From the NCBI GenBank assembly GCA_036785705.1, contig JAWUZG010000056.1, positions 559,001 through 623,000 on the forward strand: 64,000 nt of DNA, read 5' to 3'. Under the pieces are notes generated by a model. It ran no database searches. It was not told the origin of the DNA and saw only the letters and a program-made list of their open reading frames with translations. How positions within the stretch are numbered: the stretch's first letter is position 1; each line of letters opens with the position of its first letter. Shown here piece by piece: positions 38,001 through 49,900 of the stretch. The translations under genes were made by a program, and so were the position numbers. Source of the stretch: Acanthornis magna. Its lineage: Eukaryota > Chordata > Aves > Passeriformes > Acanthizidae.

Positions 38001-38544
38001 AGAGGGAATATTGTCCCTATGGCAAAACACTTTTGGAAGCTCCTGTTGCATCCTGCTTTTAAACTGGTGTTCAGAATTTGGAGCATTTCTTTAATCTTGA
38101 AGTAATTGTTTTTCAACATTAAAGAACATTTGGGAATGAGTATAGCATGAAATGTTTCAGGAGACATTTCTCTCTATCTTCAGAAACTCTTACAAATCTT
38201 CTTTGCTTCCTGATGAATGTGTTGAGAATCTGCGGGAAAACAGTGAAACCAGCTGAGGGTTTTAAAAGCGGATAACCAATGGAGAAAGTTGGAGAGGCTT
38301 AGGATGGGTTTTTTCTGGAAAAGAAGTAATAGAGACGAGGTGTTTGGGTAGAAAAAAGGTGATGGAGAGATGTTTTACCAGGTTTTGGGTAGCACTGTGC
38401 AGTGAGATGTGCAGACACAGCAGCTTGTGTCCTCACAGGGAGAGTGTGGGAAGCCTTGCAGGGTTGGGAATTTGGTTGGAAATGCCCTGGAAGGGTTAAC
38501 TCTGGTGCCTGGATGTAACTGGATGCACTGAAGCTGAAGTGGAG

Positions 38545-38700
38545 CAGTATGCAAATCTATCCACTTTCATAAACTGCTTAATTAGGCGAATGTTAATGAG
38601 ACGTTAATTACTGTTGTGCCGGCGAATCCCACGGAACGGAGATTATGTTTCTCTTCAAACATCCAGTCTTAATTATAACTTGCACTTAATTCCACTGTCT
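38545..38700. promoter_or_regulatory. candidate enhancer with octamer and TTAATTA motifs
   Basis: A perfect octamer ATGCAAAT (38549-38556) is followed by three TTAATTA homeodomain cores (38578-38584, 38604-38610, 38669-38675) and a CpG-retaining centre (GCCGGCGAATCCCACGGAACGG). Such a dense, non-repetitive cluster within about 130 bases is typical of conserved developmental enhancers bound by POU and homeodomain proteins. The motifs are seen directly. Enhancer function and conservation are inferred. Confidence 0.42.
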
Positions 38701-39368
38701 TGCTTGGGACGGAGCTGGGTAGGGGAGGACAAGCGCCAGCTCCCATGGCTGCCCGCCTGCAGAGCATCCCCCATCCTTGCCCATGCCATAGTGGTGGTTC
38801 TGGGAGTGTGGGGATGGAGCCGTGGGGACAGCAAGGGTGGTTTGGGGATGGTGGCTGTGAATCCTTCGCTTGCAGCTATCTCCTTGTGCTCAGGTCCAGC
38901 CTGGCAGCAAATCCTCCAGTTGCCTGCTGTGAGCAGGCAGAGTAGAAAGTCTCATGTCATGTGTAAAAGCTCCCATGCTTTTCCTTTGTGGGCTTGGGAA
39001 GCCTTCAGGAAGTCCTTGTTGGTGCCCTGTGCACTCCAGGGATGCCACATTGCTCTGCCCTGGAGGTGCCTGCCCCGAATTGGTCAGACTAGGGTAGGGA
39101 GCATGAGCATCCAGCATGTGCCTTGCCCCTCCTTCCTCACTTTCTGTTTCTACCTGCCTTGGCCTTCCCAGTAGGACTGCAAATGCATTCTGTTGCCTGT
39201 GATTTTCAGTTCCTGAATGGGTTTTTGTGGCAAATTTCCAGAGGTCTTATTGCCACAGTGCCTGGCACCATGTGAATATTTTTGAAGTATGGCTTCCACT
39301 TGGAGATCAGCAAGAGATCACAGCAGCGATGAGCAGAGAAATGGCATCCCATTTCCAATTTGAACACC

Positions 39369-39410
<42 letters not shown>

Positions 39411-40424
39411 TTTACATGGCTTTCATTAAAGTTCAGGATAATATAACGCCTTCAAATGAGGTATTAGCCAGCCATGGAATCTGCATCCTCAGGGGTTTTT
39501 GGCTGGTTTTCCTCTGTGCTTTGCTGGTGGCTGCTCTGGGCTAACCACGAGGTTCCCTGGCTCATTGCTGATTGCTGCCAGCTGGGTGGCAGAGAGGACA
39601 GCATCTTAAGGCTGAAACACGAGGTTTGGGCTCCATCAGAGCTATTTTGGTACCCCTAGGGAAGATTTCTTCCAGTGGTCAGGCTCTTTATCCCCAGGGA
39701 GGTGTTTGCTTTGCCACTCCTGGTGGTGGGAGAGCCCATGGGCTGCTTCTCCGCTCCTCCTGGCACGAGCTCCATGTCCTTCATGTCCCTAGCAAACGGG
39801 ATTTTAATCACACACACAGTGGCATCTGCATGCTCAGAGCTTGTCGGCAGAAACCTGCAGCTGAGAGCAGTGACAATCCTCATGCTGGGCTCTCTCTGAT
39901 GGCCAGCAGTGTCTGGGGAAGCTGCTCCGGGGTCGGAGTCACTTTGGATTTCCTCTGCAGAAAGCGTGTTGTCCCCCGAGCGATGATTCTCCGCATTGGG
40001 TGTTTTCAATTACAAAGGGTGTCAGTTTAGGTTTCGTTTCCTGTGTTTTTTTTCTTTTCTTCCCTCTGTTCTGACTCTGCTGTTTGATTTCCAGACAGGT
40101 TTGATATTTCCTCTCCCAGCATGCCAGCAAGCCCTGGGGACTTCTGTGGGCGGCTCCTTTGATCGCAGGAAACGTCCCTGTGAGAGGGATGGGCTGGGCT
40201 GGAGGACCAGGAGCTGGCAGGATGGGGGCTGCACTCATGACAGCACTCATGGGGGTGGCACCACCAGGGCTCCAGCCAGCTCTGCACATCTCTTCCAAAA
40301 TCATCTGAACGTGAATTTTTTAATCTCCTAAAAAGCTTTTCTACCAGAAGGAATATGTCCAGCAACCAGGGAGTTTTGCCTTTTTTCTTCTCCTCTGCAT
40401 TCTACGTCTCTCAGTGTTGAAGCC
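38701..40424. other. non-coding, contains a microsatellite
   Basis: No gene is visible. The only discrete feature is the TTA microsatellite listed next. Open frames at 38614-39174 and 39572-40030 are not recognisable. Confidence 0.5.
39369..39410 (+). repeat. (TTA)n microsatellite
   Basis: An uninterrupted run of TTA of about 12-14 units ends in an imperfect TTACTATTTTA. Its length probably varies among individuals. Confidence 0.97.
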
Positions 40425-40640
40425 TCTGTTAATTAATTAAGAATTAATTCATTGCAATTCCTTTATTTTTTAAAAATGGCAGGATCTAGCCACGTACCCC
40501 CTCGCAGAGCTGCCTGCTGCTCCCTCCTCCCCTCTTGCAAAGCAAATCTCGAACAAACAGAGCCCTGCTGCACAATCAACAGCTGCGTGGGAGGCAGAGC
40601 CAGTGCTTTGCATACGATTTCAACCAAATACAGCGTGTTT
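40425..40640. promoter_or_regulatory. candidate conserved non-coding element
   Basis: It begins TTAATTAATTAAGAATTAATTC (40429-40450) and continues with GCCACGTACCCCC, AATCTCGAACAAACAG, CACAATCAACAGC and GCATACGATTTC. Tandem homeodomain cores, a Fox-like AACAAACA and retained CpGs suggest a regulatory element. No exon is present. Confidence 0.32.
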
Positions 40641-43600
40641 GGGAAACAAGGGGGTCACCAAAGCCAACTCGAGGAGGACCAAGAGAGGTTATTGCCTCTG
40701 TTGAGCCCCCACTGCTAAGATGCCCCTGTGTGTTGGTGGCTCCTTGCTGCTTTTAAGAGCCAAAAAAATACCACGAATCAGGACAGATGCTCCAGTGCAG
40801 CCTCCCTGGGTGCCCACACACAAGGTGGGTAATAAAGGGGAGCATCACAGGTGAGAAGCAGACAGGAGAGGAGAGGCTTTCACTCAATGTTCTGCCTGCA
40901 GCCACTTGTCGCTTCCAGTTGCCACGCCCAGCGCCTGCTGGCTTTAAAATAAAATAAAAGGAGGATAGAGGAGAAAGGAGGGTTTGGCTAACCATCTAAA
41001 TTAGCCTTATTGTGCTGGGAGCTGAACTGGGTATGGGGTAAATCCATTCCCACAGCACAGCGAGTCTTTACTGAGTGAGATGTTGAGGGATAAATGACTG
41101 TTTTTCATACATTATCATGGCCTGACAGCCATGAGGCAGACAAAGGCAGTGCAAAGGTGATAAATGAGAAAGTCTGAGTTAACGAAGTATAGTTGTCTCT
41201 CATTAGGGGGAAAGGAGTTCCCTTCACCGCCAGCCCTTGGGCTTGTGCAGTTGGGATTGCTCTTGCCCTTCATTTTGCTTTTTTTTAAAATGCCTGATAA
41301 TTTGTTTCTTATTTACCTTCATTTGCCACGTTGATGGCAGGATGTGGGGCTCTCTCACTAGCATTGAGTGTGTGCATGGGATGCTGATGGGGGACAGAGA
41401 TGCTCCTGGGGACATCAAGGCAGGGACATGTGTGGAAGGGGCAGCTCAGGGCTGTGGGAGCAAATTCCTGGTCCTCCAGGCAAGGGAGAGGGAAGAAGCA
41501 TCTCCCCGGCAATCAGCCAGAGTCAAGAAAGCAGGTCTTCAGCAGGAACCTGCAATATTAAATAGTCTTTTAATGAAAAATACATCTGCTGTTGAGTTGC
41601 CTCACAGCCCGAGATGCGGGCGTGCTTTTTGGTTCTGCGATAGTTGCTGCAAGACCTTTTATTTTACAATATTTGAAACAAAACTGGAATCTATTTTTAA
41701 TCCTTTCCCTTTCCCGCTTTCAGTCTTTTCTTGTCACTCAGCCATCGTGCTAACCCTGCAAAAGCTCAGTCAGGGTTTGGCAGGGGCCAAGGGCCAAGCT
41801 GTGTGCCCAGTTTAGAGCAGGAGGACAACACACCCCTGCATGGTCCCTCTGCCCAGTGACCCTGGCTGAGGCTGTTCTGCTCAGGGCTGTTTTGCAAAGA
41901 CAGACAGAGCTGTGCCTGGCTGCCATTTAGTAGCTTTAGCTTTTCAAGGAGGATTTTTTTTTTTTTTTACCACCAGATTTGGGGCAGATCAGGCAGGATC
42001 TCCTCAGCCTGGATTTCAGATTGTTTTATGGCAGTCCTGCCCGGAGACAGAGGTAAAGGCTGGGTCACAACAGTTTGCTCTTTGCTAATGCTTTTCACAC
42101 TGGGATTTCTTAGCAATTCCCAGAGAAACCAGGCATTGCAAAGCCCATCCTGCTGGCGAGGAGCAGAAGGGGCTGGGGAGGTGGGCTGAGGTCCTGTGCT
42201 GCCAGATACCTGCTGATAGTACATTTTAACATCCCTAGTGGTGGAGTTTGTGTGTTAGGGCAGTTTCTGGCCCTGCCAGTGCCATGGGCAGCCCCTGGAA
42301 GCTGCCTTGCCTTTCCTGCTACCCCCTGCCTGCAGTCACAGAGGCCCCGTTTATCTAGAGCAACGAGCAACTTTAGAAAAATAGCAATAAAGAAAAGGTA
42401 TGTGAGAAACATCTGTGAAATAATAACAAGATCCTGGGGATGGAGCTGCTTTCATCTAGGAGCTCTTTGCGAACTGCGGGTTGTTCCTGTCCCTTGTTAG
42501 AGAGGGAGCCGGGCAGCAATGCCCGCTCAGATCTTTCTTTCCTTTCAAGATCCCCCATGGCATCCCACAGGCTGGCGAGCCTGGGCCCTGCCAGCACATC
42601 CCTCCTGCTGCCCGCTGCTGAGCTGGTTTTTAATGCCTCTAATCAGCCCCAGAGCCAAGCCCAGTGGCGGTGGGAGAGCTGGGTTCATCCAAGGCTGTCA
42701 TGCATCCCTGCCATCTCTACATTCCGAATGAGGAATGTGGTAGGTCTGGGAGCTATGTAGTATGGAAACCCCATATCTGGCCTAGCTTTGTAAGGCTGAG
42801 CTGCCAGCTTTGCAGCCAGTCTCCTAGTCAGGGTAGATGCTGCTTTACGCTTGTGCCATGTCTGGTCCAGACCCTTGGGGAACACCCAAGCAGTGCAAGT
42901 GCTGGCAGGCAACATGTGCCTTTCTAGCTGGGTGGAAAATGTCCACCAAAATTTCATTTCCTGGGAAAAATCTGGTTTGGCCAAGCTAAAACACTTGTGG
43001 GACTCTTGTGTTGAAACCTGGGAAGGCTTTTGATGCTCCCTCATTGGTGCAGAGGATTGTGGACTCTCAGGGCTGGACTAGAGAGAGCTGCCCCCATGAA
43101 CAGCCCTGTGAACAGCCCCAGAGCAGACTAAAATATAAAGGGACCCCACTGGCAGGTGCTGGGGAGCAGAAAGGAGGATGGGGGACTCAGGATTACACAT
43201 GGAAAACCCAGTGCCAGCCACGCCTTGGGCAGAGCTGGTGTTTCCACATGAAGCCCATGCTGCTCTGCCCTGCTTCACTGCCTGCCTGCCTGTTAATGTG
43301 TGGTTATTTGCACATGGCTTGTGAGGGCTTTCAGCGTGGTCCCTGGTTGGACTTTTCTTATAATAAAATAATTTGCTGCTCTGGAAAGAGGAGCTTCTGC
43401 AAGCAAGGATTAAGGTGTATTTCAGTGTTTACCTCTTGGTCTGTGGCATGCAGGGATGTATCGGTAAAAGGTGCTGCATCTGATTTTGAGGCTCAGTAGT
43501 TGAAATGCCTCATGCTGAGCTCGGGAGAGGAGGGATTTCTGCAGATTGCTGGAGCTAAAAGGTGGGGTTATGGAGGAGGAACTGTCAGGCTGAGGTTACA

Positions 43601-46600
43601 TCCACAAGGTGGATGGGGGGTCTTGCAGGCTTGTTGTCACCTTGGAAATGAAAGCCTCCAAGAGCATGTTTGGACACCAGTGAAACAACCATAATGTGAT
43701 TTCAGGTGTGGATACGCACATTCACACTGTGGTACATGGGAGCAGGATGTGGCCTGGGGCCTCTGGTGGGGGTGCAGGAGGCCAGAAGCAGAGTGTTTTA
43801 AGGCTAATGAAGATGCCCTAGAGGATGATTAGCTTTGCAAGCAGCATTCCTGTGTGCTGGAAACAAGGGTATTATGAAGTTCACACTAAGCCCTCGGAGA
43901 CCTCTGGAGCAGGAGTGATCTGCGTGTCACACAGTGCTATTATTGGAAAGGGTGGCTTCACTGCCTATCATCTGGCTTTGCTGAGTTAGCTCTGTGGACC
44001 ATCGCCAAACACAAAGCATCTTCTCCTTGGCCGTTGCCAACCCACCTACTTGGAGTGGGTGATGATTTGTTTGTTCCTCAGCTCAGCTGGAAAAATTAGT
44101 GTCCTTGTGGGAGGGTGGTAAGAGAGAGCATTGCAGGGTGGCGTCTCCTAAGGAAAGAGGCAGATTGCTGTGCTCGGGTGGCTCATCTGGAGCAATGTTC
44201 GTGTCCCACTGCCATCTCAAGGTGGTCCTGTTGGGGATCCTGCAGACTCTGCTGGGCTGGGGCAGCACTGCCTGTGTGGTTTGGTCAACTCATCCTCTCC
44301 AAGCTCCTGAGGGAGCTGCATGCAGCGGCAGCCTCCCCATCTTCACTCTTGGGACGTGTGGGGATGCTCTTGCTTGGCCTGAACCCAGTCAGAGCAGCCA
44401 GGCTCTCCTCAGTGTGCTGCCACTTCCCCCAGGCTCAGCCCAACCCGGCTTTCCCGCTGCTGGTGCGGCACAGGATGAGGCGTAGTTCCCTTCTTGGCTT
44501 CTGAAGCTGTCAAGGCGAGGAGTGCTTGTCATGCTCCTGATTGGGATGGGAAGCATCCTTTGGACTTGGCACTATATCTGTGCATCCCTGCAGAGCTGTT
44601 CTGCTCAGGGGGTGTCTCCCCAGGGCTCTGAATGCAGCCGTGCTGGCAATGCCTGTGGCTGCCAGCCTTCCCGCTGCTGCTAATCCAGCTGTGGATTCCC
44701 CTCGGTGCCGCCACTAACATAAATCCCCAAGTCCCTTCCATGTCAGACACAGATGTGAAGTGGTTGCTTTACAATGAATTAGGTTGTTAGGGGCTTTTTA
44801 AAGAAAAAAGCTGGAAAGCATCCCTTTGGCCCCAGAACCGCTGCCCTAAGAACAGGAACAGGAAGGAGGGGGAAGGTGGTGTGCAGGGAGAGAGGAGATA
44901 TCAAATGGGACAAGGGATGTGAGAGGGAAAGACTGCCCTGGCTGCGTCCCCTAGCACTGAGCATCCCTTCCCCTTTGCCAGCATCCCCACCACTGCCAAG
45001 GCTGAGAGGAGATTTGCATTAGGGGTGCAATGCTTCTGGGGCTGCCAGCTGCCCTGCTGCCTCTCCCTGGCAGGAAAGCTGTGGAGCAACTGGAGTTCTG
45101 ATTCCCTGGGGACCTGTGAGGGCAGCATCACTCTAGGTGAAGGATTAAATCCATTACAGAGAAGCACTTGGGGGAAAGCCCTGGACGCAATGCACATGGA
45201 CGCTGATGCATTAAAACCATTTCCGGCAGAGATCTTCCACACGGCAGGCAGGGAGAGGGGTCGGGCACAAACCCATCCCCGGAGCTGCTCCAGCACTAAT
45301 GGCTTGCCTTGCCCGCAAGCTGGGAACAGCCTGGCCACCAGCCTGGTGCTGGCTGGAGAAGGAAACCCTCCAGCCCTCACCCCAGCCCCTCTGAGGCCAG
45401 AGGTGGCTGGGACCCTTCCCCTCACCGTGCCCCTGGGTCCCGTGGGGCCAAGTTGCTCCTCCGCCAGCAGATTTTCAAACCTGAGGTGGTTTTTCCAGCC
45501 ATTTCTGTTCCAGCCCTAAGTATTGCACAAGTAAAAAAAATCCATTTAGAGTGCTCCCGGTCAGCTCTGACCACAAATGGGATCTGGGTCCCTGGAAGGT
45601 CGTGTTTTCTTGCTGTGCTCCGACGCCCAGCTGGGATGGCTGCCTGCACACGAGGTACAGGCAGGTGCAGGCAGGCGTGCTGTGCCACTTTCTTCCTAGG
45701 TGTTGCCTAACAACTGACAGGATGCAAAGAGCCTTAGAAAACTTCCCAGATTAGTAGCCCTTTCCTAGAACAGCTTTGGGAGTAGAAGCAATCAGCCATT
45801 CTGATTTGCTTTGAAAAACATGTATTTTCAGTCTTCATGTATTTTTCCCTTCTCTTCCCTTCCATCTTGCATCCCCACACGCTTCCTTTCATTCCCCTCT
45901 TTCCTTCTCCTTTTCATGAGCTATTTTCAAATGCCAGGAAGGGCGAGATCTGAGGGGAGGAGGAGTAACTGAAAGAAAAAAAAAAAAGGGTGGTAAAATT
46001 ATTTCACACATTTATGGGAAAAAAAAAAAAAAAGAACATGTGGGTGTGGGTAAAGAGAACAGCTCCAGTTCCCAGAAGACAAAAAACAACTTCATTCATT
46101 TCCCGATGTAATTTTATCAGGTAGGAAGGCTTGGTTACATTTCTGCAGCCCTACAGTCTTCAGTGATGGTCCTGAGGTCTCAAAGTCATCCCTCCTGCTG
46201 TGCCGCCCTGACCTGACACAGATTTGGCACTGCACCTTTGGTACCGGGAAACTGGGATAGGAGGATCCTAAGTCGGGGGAAAAGGAAGGATGAGCTTCTG
46301 GAAAACATGGCTTTGATTAAGCCAAACTTGGCTCTGGGAAGAGTTGGGGAGATGTCGCAAATATCACCAGCTTCACAGGAAGCATTTCTTCACACAAGGA
46401 CAGTATGTTGGATGATTTCCCGTGTTTAATAAATAGGATTAAACCCAGCAACAACAGCGCTCGCTGGGAACTAGGAGTTCGGGTTGCGATAAACTTTTTA
46501 GATGGCAAAATCTCCTTATGCTCAATTGCTTTTTCATCTCACTGGGAAAACTGGAAATAACTGTTTTGGCTTGTCCAACCATTCTTGAAACGTGATTTGT

Positions 46601-46854
46601 TTGTCTTACTGGCCCTCTGACTCACAGCCACTGAAAAAGGGAAATTACCCAAATTCCCAAGGAAGCTTTTCTGAGTAGCCCACTGCTGTGATGCTGGAGG
46701 TAATGCTGGAGGACTGATGCTCTGACTGTCCCACATTTTAGTCCTGTCCCCTTCATGCCATGGAGCTTTGGAGAAGGCCCTGGACAGGAGGAATTTGGAG
46801 ATCCAGCAGCAGGCATTAGCCTGCCCATCACCCCATGGGTGAGCCCGGGATCTT
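40641..46854. other. non-coding
   Basis: No exon or transposon is recognised in about 6.2 kb. Low-complexity tracts occur: poly-T at 41956-41971 and poly-A at 45979-45990 and 46019-46034. A segment at 41080-41215 (AT-rich, with GTTAACGAAG) and one at 45130-45245 might be regulatory. Large open frames (41237-41815, 44901-45425, 43008-43499) carry no recognisable domains. Confidence 0.5.
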
Positions 46855-46857
46855 GGA

Positions 46858-46985
46858 GCAGGCTGGCATTTCACACCTTGGCGAGGGTGACATTTTCTTT
46901 GCAGCTTTTCCATGTTCGAAAGCTGGCATTTCACCCCAAGAGGAAGCTGGTATTTATAAGGCAGGGCACTGGCATTTCATTCATT
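46858..46985 (+). repeat. degenerate interspersed repeat of a CTGGCATTTC word
   Basis: CTGGCATTTC or a close variant occurs at 46863, 46923, 46947 (CTGGTATTT) and 46969, with unequal spacing of about 22 to 60 bases. It looks like an eroded minisatellite. Confidence 0.5.
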
Positions 46986-49900
46986 GTTACCATCCAGTGA
47001 TTCAGACAAGGTCTCTTAGCCAGAAAGGTCAGCTGGGTCTCTGCTGTTCTTTGCTGCTTTTCTTTCTTTTTCCTTTTTTTTTTTTTTCCCCTAAGGGAAA
47101 GAAGAAAAAACAAAGCCAAGCCACATGCCAGAACTGCTGATTGCCATTTTTCTGGCCTTGAAAATTAAGGTCTGCTAAGCTACATAAAAAGCTCGGACTT
47201 CCCAAAGTCCATCTTTCAAGGGTGTCTTTGGAAAGGTCCTTAATTTGCTTAGAGTTTCAAAGATGCAACCCAGAGCCTGGTGCTGGAGCAGCATTTGCCC
47301 CAGTGCTGTGCCAGTGCTCACCATTGCTCAAGTTATGCTGCATCATCCTCTTTCTTGGAGCTGAAGCCCATCTAAGCTTCAATATGTCCCAAAGAGCCTA
47401 ACACTGCATCTTCTCTGGCCAAACACCAGGTTTTGTCTCCAGGGTTGAGGAGCAGGATGAGAAAATCAGGTGCAGGTCCCTGCTATGACTATGGGCTCTT
47501 GTTGGACTGGGGCAATCTAGACACTGCCAGGGCCTGGGAAACATAAATAAAATCAATAAGAAGCTGTTAAATTGTGCCTGAACCTCGCGAGGAACAGCGT
47601 GGGGAGTGCTGGCTGCAGAGATGTATCTGCTGCCACTCTGCGGGCTGTGGCACATTCATTAAGCATCTTTAAGATGGATACACCCCCCAGTTCACCTCCT
47701 GCAAAAGCCTGGGAATTTATTTCCTCCTGAACCGTGCCATCAATCACCAGTGACAGCACCGCCTCGGCACCGCGTGGCTCAGCCGCGGAACAGCCAGAGA
47801 GGCATCGGGCTGCCTGCCCTGCCACGCTGGGAGGGGGCTGCCTTGGACCCTCACCCTGGCTGTGAAGAGGGGGATCCCATTCCCTTGCACAGCCACTGGG
47901 GGAAAGGCTGTCTCACACCACAAATGCCTTTGTGCACCTTTTCTGTGCGGTTCAGGACTCTGGTTCCTGCAAGCTGGTCCCTGCTTCTCTGGGCCATCCA
48001 GCACTACCTGCATCCATCTCTAATCCCCGTGGGCTGATGGAGAGGACTTGATGGTCCCACCTCTTCTCTCCCCTCTGTGCATCTCCCTATGATCCTGGCC
48101 CCTTCCTCAGCACCCTGGCTCCACTCCCAACCCTGTATTTGCTGCTTGCTTGGTGGATGCTGGGAGCTCCCAGGGCCCTGCATTGTGCGTGTAAATGTGA
48201 GAGCCTGAAGTCTTGGCAGAAAAATTTTGCTGTGCCTGACTTGATGCTTGTAGCTTTTATCAGAGCTGCCAGACAGGAGCAGGACAAATCCAGCGATCCG
48301 GGGCAGCATGGGGGATGCCGAGTGATGTCTGAGCTGCTTTGCTTCCCCTCCCTTCTCCTCCTGCTCTGTTAGTGATGCTCTGGACTGGAAAGATGTGACA
48401 GGTCCACTTAGCAGGAGGAAAGACCAGCTGGAGGGGGCTGAGTGACCCTCCTGCCCTGCACCCAGCACCCTCTGCCCAGCCCTGCCCAGACCCGGCAGCT
48501 GCCCCTTTCCTTCCTGGCACTGACATTTCACCCTCCAGTGCCTTCAGCTGTCAGCCAAGCTGCACATTACTTCAATTTATGCAGAGGCCTTGGTTTTGCT
48601 TCTTCCTGCAATTTCTTCTGATGCTTTTAATTTTTTCCCCCCTATCAGCTGGGAACCTACAGATTATCCCATAAGAGCAGAATAAAGACTTGTCAACCTT
48701 TCTTACGTGCTCCTTGAGATGAAAATAACTTCCTGAACCCCTTATAATGCTTTATTTTCTGCTGCTTCTTCTACTCTGAGTATAATTTGACTGACTAAAG
48801 GATCTTGAAGCTAAGGGGAAAAAAAAAAGAAAAAGATAAAGTAGACTAATAATAATAATGGTAAAAACTGCACCCGAGAGGCTGATAAGGGCCTGGAGAT
48901 TCACACACCCGCACCGCCTGCCAGGGCAGGTGTGAGCCCGGCTTTTGTTCCCCCGCTCCATAAGCCAGTGCTGGGAGTGGGGGCAGCCGGTCTCTGCAAA
49001 AATGGGATGTTTTTCAAGAGAAGAAAGGTATTGTGTCCCCTGTGATATGGAAATGAGCGGGAGGTAAGGGCAGGGAGAGAGGATTTCTGATGGTAATGAG
49101 GTTTTACACTGGCTTTCTTGCCTTGCCTCCATCCCTCCCTTTCAATTGTAGGATGGGGTTTCAAAGGCTGTTGTATTCTTTTCCTTGGATTATTTGTCAT
49201 GTTTTTTTGTTTTTTTTTAACCTTGCCTGTTGTGGTTTTTAAAGATAAAAGGTGGGAGCCGCAATGAAGGGGAATTTTGTGAGGGCTGGGAGATGCTGCA
49301 GGGGTTACGGTTACTGATGTGAGGATGCTATGAGCTCTCATAGGCAGGTTAGATGGGCTTGGGAATGCTTTTCCTCTCCCATCTCATCCCACAGCCTCAG
49401 CATGGCCGGAAAGGGATGTGACCTGCTAGCTGGAGCAAAGGCTGGTGCCAAACCTGAGACTGTGGTGGCTTTGCCAGCCCAAGCACTGTGTCACAGCTCT
49501 GTAGCATTGGTGGAAACCAGCCCCTCCACAGCTGTATTCCACTTGTAACTCTTGGATGTTGCTTGTGTGCATCCTTATGGCCCCTCCTTTGGAGAAACAG
49601 CCTCTCTTTCCCTTGACATAGGTGAAGGCTGAGTATTCCTCTTGCTCCTAACTCAGCTGCTGCAATATTCCTTGTGACTGTCCAGCAGTTGGGTCTTATT
49701 TTAGTCCAAGTTTGTCTAGATTCAGCCTCCAGCCACTAACTCTGTTCCAGCATTTATCTGCCACCTTGAGGAATGCTCTGTATTCCAAACCCCTTCCTCA
49801 TGTAGGAAGCTGTGCCTCTTGATGGAAAGGACTGGACACAAACTTCCTATGCAAATAGTTTCTGGTAGAAAACTAAGATTTGGACTGAGTTCAAATTGTT

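Larger units (their letters stand above)
31456..38544. other. non-coding, GC-richer, with small repeats and possible regulatory blocks
   Basis: No exon is convincing. Blocks worth noting are 33610-33695 (CAGCTAATTAGCAGTGTAACG, then GCAGATAATTACCTCG), 35825-35900 (CATTTAAACTGCTTACCATCG) and 36080-36170 (TTTATTTAGCCGGC, TTATCGCGGCG, GGGATTAGACAC). All carry homeodomain-like words and retained CpGs. Long open frames at 31613-32146, 31744-32310, 32552-33046 and 36189-36758 have counterparts on the other strand and no recognisable domains. Confidence 0.45.

Noticed and set aside
45979..46034. Poly-A tracts as retrocopy tails
   Set aside because: No processed gene or SINE body precedes the tracts on either strand; simple low-complexity runs.
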